From: DAOMNN01 sp050486545
Lineage (GTDB): Bacteria; Pseudomonadota; Gammaproteobacteria; Burkholderiales; Rhodocyclaceae
Reading direction: 5' to 3'
Assembly (NCBI GenBank): GCA_050486545.1
Contig: JBJHDM010000090.1
Location: forward strand, 1-9,150
DNA: 9,150 nucleotides
Position numbers and translations under genes: made by a program. This document shows positions 1 through 6,585 of the stretch, one piece after another (positions within the stretch are counted from its first letter, which is position 1; each line of letters starts with the position of its first letter). The notes under the pieces are model-generated. The model had not been told where the DNA came from, searched no databases, and saw nothing but the letters and a program-made list of their open reading frames with translations.

Positions 1-2
1 AA

Positions 3-71
3 CTGGGCGTGAATGAGCTTGGGGGGGGGAGTTTGGACGAGGCGCTAAGCAAAGGGAGGGGTCAGGTCTAG
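3..71 (+). other. Possible 3' end of an unidentified reading frame
   Basis: This plus-strand frame is open from the window edge to a TAG at 69-71, giving 22 residues that end GRGQV. The stop falls inside the left arm of the palindrome at 58-113, and the frame runs through the nine-G tract at 21-29. Some REP-associated transposase genes end close to their cognate palindrome, so it could be the tail of such a gene. It is far too short to assign, and it may equally be non-coding. Confidence 0.15.
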
Positions 72-113
72 CTTTGTAGCATCGACTGATGCTACAAAGC
101 TAGACCTGACCCC
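58..113. repeat. Perfect 26-bp inverted repeat (REP or MITE-like palindrome)
   Basis: The arms at 58-83 and 88-113 are exact reverse complements separated by the 4-nt loop GACT. The outer end of each arm reads GGGGTCAGGTCT. As I recall, palindromes with this GGGGTCAGGTC outer sequence recur in many proteobacterial genomes, often near REP-associated tyrosine transposases of the Y1 family; that is memory, not a search. The repeat begins 6 nt beyond the metK stop codon. It could therefore also act as an end-of-transcript structure for metK, although no good U-tract follows on the minus strand. No second copy was seen in this window. Confidence 0.8.
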
Positions 114-119
114 TGCTCC

Positions 120-1286
<1,167 letters not shown>

Positions 1287-1302
1287 CGTGCTGCTCCAGA
1301 AA

Positions 1303-1346
1303 ACGAAAATCCCCGGCTGGTCCGGCGTGGCCGGCTCCGGGGATTT
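1303..1346 (-). terminator. Terminator-like hairpin in the metK leader (candidate attenuator)
   Basis: Read on the minus strand, AAATCCCCGG (1346-1337) pairs perfectly with CCGGGGATTT (1316-1307). The 20-nt interior contains a second small stem, GCCGG/CCGGC (1322-1334). The 3' side is followed by TTTTCGTTTT, an interrupted U-tract, and then by the metK Shine-Dalgarno. A hairpin of this strength between promoter and start codon fits an intrinsic terminator used for attenuation, or a stem controlling access to the ribosome binding site. Whether it terminates transcription is inference. Confidence 0.5.
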
Positions 1347-1363
1347 CGTCGAGCGGCGACGCT

Positions 1364-1414
1364 TTAGCAGTATTTGCCGTGCTGGATCGCGACGCGTGCC
1401 GCGACCCGTTCCAC
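1364..1414 (-). CDS. Possible 16-codon leader peptide upstream of metK
   Basis: A GTG start at 1412-1414 opens a mini-ORF, MERVAARVAIQHGKYC, that ends in TAA at 1364-1366. An AGGG lies 5 nt upstream of the start. The stop lies 2 nt before a small hairpin (1347-1361, CGTCG/CGACG), which abuts the terminator-like hairpin. An 8-bp stem (1384-1391 with 1400-1407, one G-U pair) lies inside the mini-ORF, so a translating ribosome would open it. The order peptide, stop, hairpin, terminator is the order of ribosome-dependent attenuators. Against it, the peptide has no run of methionine codons and only a single terminal Cys codon, so no obvious amino-acid sensor is visible. No homolog is recognised. 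Confidence 0.25.
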   Translation of the reverse strand: MERVAARVAIQHGKYC

Positions 1415-1436
1415 ATCCGCCCTGCAAGTTGTCGTG

Positions 1437-1466
1437 TTAACTCGGCGGCTAGGGGATAATTATAGC
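1437..1466 (+). promoter_or_regulatory. Weak candidate promoter for the acyltransferase genes
   Basis: TTAACT (1437-1442) and TATAGC (1461-1466) are spaced 18 nt apart, each matching four of six consensus bases; GATAAT at 1455-1460 is an alternative -10. Either would overlap the metK -10 on the other strand, so the two promoters would compete. The leader would be very short, and no clear Shine-Dalgarno precedes the ATG at 1489. Confidence 0.3.
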
Positions 1467-1486
1467 CTTTTGGGTTCGGCGGTCAA
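1459..1486 (-). promoter_or_regulatory. Strong sigma70-type promoter for metK
   Basis: On the minus strand a TTGACC -35 element (1486-1481) is separated by 16 nt from a perfect TATAAT -10 element (1464-1459). Transcription would start near 1452, leaving a metK leader of about 165 nt. The -35 element ends 2 bp before the divergent acyltransferase start codon at 1489. RNA polymerase bound here would therefore cover the start of that gene. Confidence 0.65.
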
Positions 1487-1488
1487 AG

Positions 1489-2418
1489 ATGCCCGGAAAT
1501 GGGGCCCGATGGCTGCCGCGTACGCCTATCGTGCTGCTACGCCTGCTGTTCCGCTATTCGTCGCTGCTGCCTCTTCGCTGGCTCCATCGTTTCGGCGCAT
1601 GGGCGGGGTGGCTCGTGTGGACGTTGTCTCCCGAGCACCGTCGAAGAGTGCGCGCCTATCTCGCCCAGGCGCTCGGAACGCCCGACCGCGTGACGCTGAA
1701 TGCAGCCATTGCCGAGTCGGGGCGGCAACTGCTCGAGTTGCCTTTCGTCTGGTTGCGTCCGCACGAGGAAGTCCTGGCGACGGTAATGCGCGTCGAGGGG
1801 CTGGAACTGCTGGAACGGGCGCGTGCCGAATCGGCCAGTGTGCTGCTGCTTACCCCGCATCTGGGATGCTTCGAAGTCTGCGGCCAGTTCCTGTGCAGCC
1901 GCTGGCCGATCACGGCACTGTTCCGCCCACCGCGGCAGGCCGCCTTGTTGCCCTTCATGACCGCGGGGCGGGCGCGCCCCGGTTTTCACGTCGCCCCCGC
2001 GGACGTATCCGGGGTCCGCCGCCTGGTCCGCGCGCTTCGCTCGGGGGAGATGGTCGTCGTACTGCCCGATCAGGTTCCGAAGAAGGGGGAAGGGCTCTGG
2101 GCGCCGTTCTTCGGGCGGCCGGCGTGGACAATGACCCTGGCCGCACGCCTTTCTGAGATTCGCGGGGTCAGGACGATCATGATGTGGGCCGAACGTCTGC
2201 CTCGTGGGGCGGGCTATGTGATCCGTTTTTCCGAACCGGTCGATCCGGTCGTCGGGACGCTCGAGGCTCGTTGTGCGACCATCAACCGGGAAATCGAGCG
2301 GCTCATTCGCGCGTGTCCGCAGCAGTATCTCTGGGGGTACGACCGCTACAAGCGACCGTCCGGGGTGCCTGCGCCGCCTCGTGCGCAACCGGTGGCCGGG
2401 ATCGGAGAGCCCGAATGA
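1489..2418 (+). CDS. Lipid A biosynthesis acyltransferase, LpxL/HtrB family (first copy)
   Basis: This 309-residue protein belongs to the family that transfers a secondary acyl chain from acyl-ACP to the Kdo-lipid A precursor at the inner face of the cytoplasmic membrane. A hydrophobic N-terminal segment (about residues 14-45) probably anchors it. The catalytic HX4E motif is at His124-Glu129 within TPHLGCFE. The downstream block runs from LPDQ (192-195) to LWAPFFG (203-209), and the C-terminal signature QQYLWGYDRYKRP is at 278-290; the usual form is closer to YxWxHRRFKxRP, so the HRR is altered here. The ATG at 1489 lacks a strong Shine-Dalgarno, but no better in-frame start exists. The gene overlaps the next by ATGA, indicating translational coupling. 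Which acyl position (LpxL-like or LpxM-like) it fills cannot be told from sequence alone. Confidence 0.92.
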   Translation: MPGNGARWLPRTPIVLLRLLFRYSSLLPLRWLHRFGAWAGWLVWTLSPEHRRRVRAYLAQALGTPDRVTLNAAIAESGRQLLELPFVWLRPHEEVLATVMRVEGLELLERARAESASVLLLTPHLGCFEVCGQFLCSRWPITALFRPPRQAALLPFMTAGRARPGFHVAPADVSGVRRLVRALRSGEMVVVLPDQVPKKGEGLWAPFFGRPAWTMTLAARLSEIRGVRTIMMWAERLPRGAGYVIRFSEPVDPVVGTLEARCATINREIERLIRACPQQYLWGYDRYKRPSGVPAPPRAQPVAGIGEPE

Positions 2419-3299
2419 CCTTGCTCCTCAGCCGGCTGGTCATCGTTCTCCTGTGGTCGCTCCACTGGTTGCCGCTACCGGTGCTTGCGCGAATCGGTCA
2501 GGGATTCGGCATGGGCCTTTACGTGATGGCGGTGCACCGTCGTCATGTCGTGCGCACCAATCTCCAGTTGTGCTTCCCGGAGTTGGACGACAAGGCCCGC
2601 GAAAGCCTGGCCAGGGCGCATTTTCGAGTACTCGGCCGTAGTCTGCTCGAGCGGGGCCTGTTGTGGTGGGCCAGCCCGAAACGTCTCTCGCGGCTGATCC
2701 GGGTGCCCGGGGCGGAAAGGGTGAAGGCCCTGCTCGCATCAGGTCGTGCGGTCATCCTGCTCGCGCCGCATTTCGTCGGGCTGGACGCAGGCGGGACGGC
2801 CATCACAATGCGCTTCGACATCCTGAGCATCTACAAGCGGCAGACGAACCCGGTCATCGATCGCTGGCTTTACCACGGCCGTAGCCGGTTCGGTGACCAG
2901 CTGCTGCTTGCACGCAGCGAGGGGGTCCGGCCGACGGTCAAGGCAATGAAGAGCGGTCGCCCCTTCTACTACCTTCCCGACATGGATTTCCGCACGCGGG
3001 ATGCCATCTTCGTGCCGTTCTTCGGCGTGATGGCCTCGACGATCACGAGCCTTCCGCGCCTGGCCAGGCTGGCCGATGCCGTGGTGGTGCCGTGCGTGAC
3101 CCGCATGCTTCCCGGCGGGAACGGGTATGTCGTCGAACTGGGGCCGGCGTGGGAGGACTTTCCGGGGGAGGATGTCGAAACCGACACGCGGCGAATGAAT
3201 GCCTGGCTCGAAAGCGTCGTGCGAACCATGCCCGAGCAGTACTATTGGGTCCATCGCCGCTTCAAGACCCGGCCGCCGGGCGAGCGCAAGCCCTACTGA
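2415..3299 (+). CDS. Lipid A biosynthesis acyltransferase, LpxL/LpxM family (second copy)
   Basis: This 294-residue paralogue of the preceding gene also acts as a secondary acyltransferase in lipid A assembly at the inner membrane. A hydrophobic N terminus (residues 3-25) is followed by the conserved early block HRRHVVRTNLQLCFPEL (41-57). The catalytic HX4D motif is His119-Asp124 (APHFVGLD). The substrate-binding block YLPDMDFRTRDAIFVPFFG spans 186-204, and the C-terminal signature YYWVHRRFKTRPPGE spans 276-290. All fit the family better than the first copy does. The ATG at 2415-2417 overlaps the upstream TGA, so the two are almost certainly translated together. Tandem pairs of this type upstream of dapF are, to my knowledge, common in betaproteobacteria and may add two different chains or act at different positions. 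Confidence 0.94.
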   Translation: MTLLLSRLVIVLLWSLHWLPLPVLARIGQGFGMGLYVMAVHRRHVVRTNLQLCFPELDDKARESLARAHFRVLGRSLLERGLLWWASPKRLSRLIRVPGAERVKALLASGRAVILLAPHFVGLDAGGTAITMRFDILSIYKRQTNPVIDRWLYHGRSRFGDQLLLARSEGVRPTVKAMKSGRPFYYLPDMDFRTRDAIFVPFFGVMASTITSLPRLARLADAVVVPCVTRMLPGGNGYVVELGPAWEDFPGEDVETDTRRMNAWLESVVRTMPEQYYWVHRRFKTRPPGERKPY

Positions 3300-3326
3300 T
3301 TCCCTGACCGATTCCCCCGCCATCGC

Positions 3327-3355
3327 TGGACGCGCTTCCTGCGGTGGGGGAGAAT
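3327..3355 (+). promoter_or_regulatory. Candidate promoter for dapF
   Basis: TGGACG (3327-3332) and GAGAAT (3350-3355) lie 17 nt apart in the 96-nt gap between the second acyltransferase gene and dapF. Each differs from consensus at two positions. The same gap can fold a GC-rich stem, CCCCCGCC with GGTGGGGG (3314-3321 and 3343-3350, one G-U pair). It has no U-tract, so I do not call a terminator. Confidence 0.3.
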
Positions 3356-3395
3356 TGCACCAGAATCATCCATCGGAACGGACAGGGTTTCCGCA

Positions 3396-4232
3396 ATGCG
3401 CCTGCGCTTCACCAAAATGCACGGCCTGGGCAACGACTTCGTGGTCGTCGATGCGGTCCGCCAGCCGATCGACCTGACGCCGGACCAGGTCCGCTACCTT
3501 GCCGACCGGCATTTCGGAATCGGCTGCGACCAGGTGCTTGTGGTCGAGCCATCGCCCGAACCTGGCATCGATTTTCGCTACCGCATCTTCAATTCCGACG
3601 GTGGAGAAGTCGAGCAGTGCGGCAACGGCGCACGCTGTTTCGTGCGCTTCGTGCACGAGAAAGGCCTCACCGACCGGCGTGAGATCCGGGTCCGGACGCG
3701 TTCCGGTGTCATCGCACCTCGGCTCGAGGACGACGGACTGGTCACGGTGGACATGGGTGTTCCGGTGCTTGAACCGTCGCGCGTGCCGTTCGTTTCGGAT
3801 TCGGACGAAGTGGTTCAACCACTCGTGCTCGCCGACGGTACCCGGATTGCGATCACGGCGGTGTCGATGGGCAATCCGCATGCGGTGCAGGTGGTGGCCG
3901 ATGTCGATTCGGCGCCGGTCGGGCAACTCGGACCGCAGATCGAATCGCATGCGCGTTTCCCCGAGCGGGTCAACGCCGGGTTCATGCAGGTCGTGGACCC
4001 GCAGCACGTCCGGTTGCGAGTGTTCGAGCGAGGCGCGGGCGAGACGCTCGCATGCGGAACCGGGGCGTGTGCGGCGGTCGTCGCGGGGATCGTTCGCGGA
4101 CTCCTGACGTCGCCGGTCGCGGTCGAAACCCGCGGCGGGGAACTGCAGATCCGCTGGGCCGGATCCCGGCAGCCGGTGTTCATGACCGGACCGGCGGTGA
4201 CCGTTTTCGAGGGTGAGATCGAGCTTGCCTGA
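3396..4232 (+). CDS. dapF: Diaminopimelate epimerase DapF
   Basis: DapF converts LL-diaminopimelate to meso-diaminopimelate in the cytoplasm, supplying both lysine synthesis and the peptidoglycan cross-linking residue. It needs no cofactor and uses two cysteines as acid and base. Both are visible: Cys75 in NSDGGEVEQCGNGARCF (66-82) and Cys220 in ETLACGTGACA (216-226). The N terminus KMHGLGNDFVVVDA (7-20) and SMGNPHAV (157-164) are also typical. At 278 residues it has the normal length (about 274). The ATG at 3396 gives the standard N terminus, with an AGGG 8 nt upstream. Downstream are the DUF484 gene and xerC, matching the conserved dapF-yigA-xerC order known from Escherichia coli. Confidence 0.97.
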   Translation: MRLRFTKMHGLGNDFVVVDAVRQPIDLTPDQVRYLADRHFGIGCDQVLVVEPSPEPGIDFRYRIFNSDGGEVEQCGNGARCFVRFVHEKGLTDRREIRVRTRSGVIAPRLEDDGLVTVDMGVPVLEPSRVPFVSDSDEVVQPLVLADGTRIAITAVSMGNPHAVQVVADVDSAPVGQLGPQIESHARFPERVNAGFMQVVDPQHVRLRVFERGAGETLACGTGACAAVVAGIVRGLLTSPVAVETRGGELQIRWAGSRQPVFMTGPAVTVFEGEIELA

Positions 4233-4274
4233 TCGATATCGCCCGCAGCTGAAGCCAGGCCTGGAGGAACCCCT

Positions 4275-4928
4275 TTGTCCATGAACGCCGATGATGTCCT
4301 CAACTATCTCAGGGAGCACCCGGATTTTCTCGGGCAGCATGGAGAGATTTTTGCCGAAGTGACCGTTCCCCATCCGCATGGCGGACAGGCGATCACACTG
4401 GCCGAACGCCAACTCCACGCACTGCGTGACAAGATCCGGCAACTCGAAAGCAAGCTTGCGGAGTTGATTCGTTTCGGCGAGGAGAACGACGAGATCGGGG
4501 AGAAGGTGCATCGGTTGTGCCTGACGCTGATCGAAGCGCCAGACTACGCGATTCTCCACCATGGGCTGATCCGCAGCCTCAAGGATGATTTCTCGGTACC
4601 TCACGTGGGGCTGAGGATCTGGAACGGCATGCCGGGAAGCGAGCAGATGTTCCCGGCAGTGAGCGAGGCGGTGCGGAGCGTCGCTTCGGATCTTCACCAA
4701 CCCTACTGTGGTGCGCCGACGAATCTGGAGTTGCTTGAATGGCTGGGCGAGGCCGCTCCGCATGTGCGGTCGGTCGCGCTCGTCCCCCTGCGATGGGGCG
4801 CGGAGGTCTTCGGATTGCTGGTGCTGGGCAGCGAGGAGACCGAGCGATTCTATCCCGGGATGGGAACGCTCTACCTGTCACGGGTCGGCGATCTCGTCGC
4901 CACCGCATTACGCAGAACCTGCGGCTGA
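4275..4928 (+). CDS. DUF484 family protein (YigA-like, GAF-like fold)
   Basis: This 217-residue cytoplasmic protein belongs to the DUF484 family, whose biochemical role is unknown. Family marks are an N-terminal helix ending in YLREHPDFLGQH (11-22), the segment VPHPHGGQAITLAERQ (31-46), a probable coiled coil over about 42-68, and a C-terminal GAF-like region (about 75-215). I prefer the TTG at 4275 as start because GGAGGA (4263-4268) is 6 nt upstream. The ATG at 4281, two codons later, would have a 12-nt spacing and is the alternative. It lies 42 nt after dapF and 2 nt before xerC, so it is very likely in one transcript with both. The persistent linkage to xerC hints at a shared process, but nothing in the sequence shows which. 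Confidence 0.9.
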   Translation: MSMNADDVLNYLREHPDFLGQHGEIFAEVTVPHPHGGQAITLAERQLHALRDKIRQLESKLAELIRFGEENDEIGEKVHRLCLTLIEAPDYAILHHGLIRSLKDDFSVPHVGLRIWNGMPGSEQMFPAVSEAVRSVASDLHQPYCGAPTNLELLEWLGEAAPHVRSVALVPLRWGAEVFGLLVLGSEETERFYPGMGTLYLSRVGDLVATALRRTCG

Positions 4929-4930
4929 GC

Positions 4931-5854
4931 ATGCAGCCGCCCGAGGCGCCTCCGGACAACGATGCGGCAACGCTTCCGGTGGCCGCTGCAGCCTATCTCG
5001 AGTATCTCGCGACACAGAGACGTTCGGCCACATTGACGCTGGAGAGCTACCGTCGCGATCTGCAGCGTCTGGCGCGTCTGGCGGGTGGACGGCCGCCTTC
5101 GGATCTGGATACGCACGATCTGCGTCGCTTCGTCGGGCGTTTGCATGGCGAAGGTCTGGGCGGTACGTCGATCGCACGAATTCTTTCGGCCTGGCGCGGC
5201 TTCTTTCGCTGGCTCGTGCGCCATGCGGGGCTCGCGGTCAATCCGGCCGATGGCGTGCGGGCGCCGAAGTCGCCGCGCAGGCTGCCCCGTGTGCTTTCTC
5301 CCGAACAGGCTGGCGCCTTGCTCGACAGCGAGCCCGAGGATGCGCTGGAGGTGCGCGACCGCGCAATGTTCGAGCTCGTCTACTCCTCCGGTCTGCGCGT
5401 GGCCGAACTGGTCTCGCTCGACGTCGGGGGCGGAATGGACCTGTCCGCCGGCCTGGTGACGGTGACCGGAAAGCGCGGCAAGACCCGCACGGTGCCCATC
5501 GGTGCCGCGGCATCCGTGGCATTGCATGCATGGCTCGCATCGCGAACGGCGTTATCCGCGGCGCATGCGCCCGCGCTTTTCGTGACCCGAACGGGAAAGC
5601 GGATGAGTCCCGCGGCGGTCCGGTCGAGGCTGACCCGGTGGGCGCGTCGGCGCGGGCTGGGCGTGCAGGTGCATCCGCACATGTTGCGGCACAGTTTCGC
5701 CAGCCACCTGCTGCAATCGAGTGGCGATCTGCGTGCGGTCCAGGAGTTGCTCGGCCACGCATCGATCCGCAGCACGCAGGTCTACACCCATCTCGACTTC
5801 CAGCATCTTGCGCGTGTCTACGATGCGGCGCATCCGCGTGCGAGGAAACGGTAA
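4931..5854 (+). CDS. xerC: Tyrosine recombinase XerC
   Basis: XerC acts with XerD at the dif site near the replication terminus to resolve chromosome dimers at cell division. The 307-residue product has an N-terminal SAM-like core-binding domain (about 14-105) and a C-terminal catalytic domain (about 120-300). All six catalytic residues are visible: Arg156 in SSGLRVAEL, Lys181 in TGKRGKTR, His250 and Arg253 in HPHMLRHSFASHLL, His276 in LLGHASI and the nucleophile Tyr285 in STQVYTHLDF. The C-terminal segment YTHLDFQHLARVYDAAHPRA closely resembles XerC rather than XerD. It is a chromosomal housekeeping recombinase, not an integron or phage integrase: it sits in the conserved dapF-DUF484-xerC cluster, 2 nt after DUF484. 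Confidence 0.96.
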   Translation: MQPPEAPPDNDAATLPVAAAAYLEYLATQRRSATLTLESYRRDLQRLARLAGGRPPSDLDTHDLRRFVGRLHGEGLGGTSIARILSAWRGFFRWLVRHAGLAVNPADGVRAPKSPRRLPRVLSPEQAGALLDSEPEDALEVRDRAMFELVYSSGLRVAELVSLDVGGGMDLSAGLVTVTGKRGKTRTVPIGAAASVALHAWLASRTALSAAHAPALFVTRTGKRMSPAAVRSRLTRWARRRGLGVQVHPHMLRHSFASHLLQSSGDLRAVQELLGHASIRSTQVYTHLDFQHLARVYDAAHPRARKR

Positions 5855-5871
5855 ATCAGTACCGTTCTTCT
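5847..5871 (+). terminator. Weak terminator-like hairpin at the end of xerC
   Basis: AACGGTA (5847-5853) pairs perfectly with TACCGTT (5860-5866) around a 6-nt loop, followed by CTTCT. The stem has only three G-C pairs and a poor U-tract, and its left arm overlaps the xerC stop codon. It may slow or weakly end the dapF-xerC transcript. Confidence 0.25.
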
Positions 5872-5874
5872 AGA

Positions 5875-5905
5875 GTAGGATCTTGACCTACTTTGACTGT
5901 AGGAT
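5875..5905. repeat. Periodic GTAGG/CCTAC half-site array
   Basis: GTAGGAT occurs at 5875-5881 and again at 5899-5905, exactly 24 bp apart. The inverse CCTAC lies midway at 5887-5891. The half-sites alternate in orientation every 12 bp, and the N7 spacers hold TTGAC-like repeats (5883-5887 and 5893-5897). This looks like tandem binding sites for a dimeric regulator. The binding factor is unknown. Confidence 0.45.
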
Positions 5906-5910
5906 TGCGC

Positions 5911-5922
5911 TTACACCTGTAA
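5911..5922. promoter_or_regulatory. Small palindrome TTACA-CC-TGTAA (operator-like)
   Basis: The 5-bp arms are perfectly inverted around two bases, 6 bp after the GTAGG array. A related inverted repeat, CGTTAC-N6-GTAACG, lies at 6332-6349 inside the downstream winged-helix gene, and TGTAAC recurs at 5995-6000. These could be operator sites for that regulator, but short palindromes also arise by chance. Confidence 0.25.
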
Positions 5923-6072
5923 CTCCCCATTTCGGGCAGCGGCTACCCGTATTGGGCGCGACGCTTCAGTTAAGCTTCTTTCGGAAAGCCTTTTTGTAAC
6001 GAGAAATTGCGTGCGGCACGTGCGCGTCCGGAAGGGTGCGTCGATGTGTGGCCGGGTTGCGGAACCCCAGAG

Positions 6073-6585
6073 ATGAGAGAGCAAACAGTCCCCTTCCGAG
6101 GGAAGCGCAGCACAACTCCAGGCGCGCGCAGCGCCTTGAGAACGGTTGCCGTTATTCTGGCCCGCTACGAGATGCGCAGTCTCAAGCGGCTCTACGACGA
6201 GTTCGACCATGACATCCTGCTCCCGTTGCTGCTTGGCGAGATTGCCTTGTACAACATCGGCGTGCTCGAGAACGGCGGGCCGCTCGGGGACGACGGGGAT
6301 GATGATCCCGATACGGAGGCCTACGACTGTCCGTTACGACCCTGTAACGCATACTCGATCGCAGCGGCGACCGGATTGCCCCGCGAAACGGTCCGCCGCA
6401 AGATCTGCCGGCTGGTCGAACTGGGTTGGATCTCCAAGCGTTCGAACGGCCATCTGTACGTGACCGCACACGCCTTGGCGCATTTCGGAAACCTGCTGCG
6501 TTCGCGCGACCTGCCCGAACTGCTCCAGATCGCCGACCGGGTCCGCTGCCTGATGCATCAGGCAGGCGAGGTGCCCGTGAAGTGA
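6073..6585 (+). CDS. Winged helix-turn-helix DNA-binding protein, function unknown
   Basis: The 170-residue product has a predicted helical region rich in Leu (about 36-64, around LLPLLLGEIALYNIGV), an acidic linker DDGDDDPDTE (73-82) and a clear winged helix. In that domain, YSIAAATGLPRETVRRKICRLVELGWI (94-120) forms the helix-turn-helix and ISKRSNGHLYVT (120-131) looks like the wing. The fold resembles MarR- or IclR-type regulators, so it probably binds DNA as a dimer; its ligand and targets are unknown. The start is uncertain. ATG 6073 has only GGAA 8 nt upstream; GTG 6046, with GGAAGGG 9 nt upstream, would add nine residues; the frame opens at TTG 6007. The gene overlaps the next by GTGA. 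A rare TTA leucine codon occurs at 6334-6336, inside an inverted repeat. Confidence 0.75.
   Translation: MREQTVPFRGKRSTTPGARSALRTVAVILARYEMRSLKRLYDEFDHDILLPLLLGEIALYNIGVLENGGPLGDDGDDDPDTEAYDCPLRPCNAYSIAAATGLPRETVRRKICRLVELGWISKRSNGHLYVTAHALAHFGNLLRSRDLPELLQIADRVRCLMHQAGEVPVK

Larger units (their letters stand above)
5855..6072. promoter_or_regulatory. Intergenic regulatory region between xerC and the winged-helix gene
   Basis: This 218-nt gap is less GC-rich than the flanking genes. It contains an array GTAGG-N7-CCTAC-N7-GTAGG at 5875-5903 (period 12), a palindrome TTACA-CC-TGTAA at 5911-5922, an imperfect palindrome at 5933-5949 (CGGG..CCCG) and a T5 run at 5991-5995 after a weak stem (5974-5989). 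TTGACC (5883-5888) and TTGACT (5893-5898) resemble -35 boxes, but neither has a convincing -10 at 16-18 nt. Small in-frame extensions of the downstream gene could begin at a TTG (6007) or a GTG (6046). Confidence 0.5.

Noticed and set aside
1287..1452. A known SAM or SAH riboswitch class upstream of metK
   Set aside because: I could not recognise the conserved core of SAM-I, SAM-II or SAH aptamers by eye; only the stems and the terminator-like hairpin are supported.
1374..2156. Plus-strand 260-codon frame overlapping the first acyltransferase gene
   Set aside because: It is low-complexity Arg/Ala/Gly-rich sequence typical of an out-of-frame GC-rich translation; the overlapping frame has the HX4E acyltransferase motifs.
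3314..3350. GC-rich stem between the acyltransferase genes and dapF as a terminator
   Set aside because: The loop is 21 nt and no U-tract follows; the sequence after it looks more like a -10 element.
4255..4264. Palindrome CCAGGCCTGG before the DUF484 gene
   Set aside because: It is a short 10-bp palindrome of a kind frequent in GC-rich DNA, touching the Shine-Dalgarno; there is no further support for regulation.
3366..4763. Long minus-strand frame (465 codons) across dapF and the DUF484 gene
   Set aside because: It crosses two well-supported plus-strand genes and has no recognisable domain.
4931..5854. Mobile-element integrase reading of the tyrosine recombinase
   Set aside because: The C-terminal sequence and the dapF-DUF484-xerC order identify it as housekeeping XerC; there are no attachment sites or phage genes nearby.
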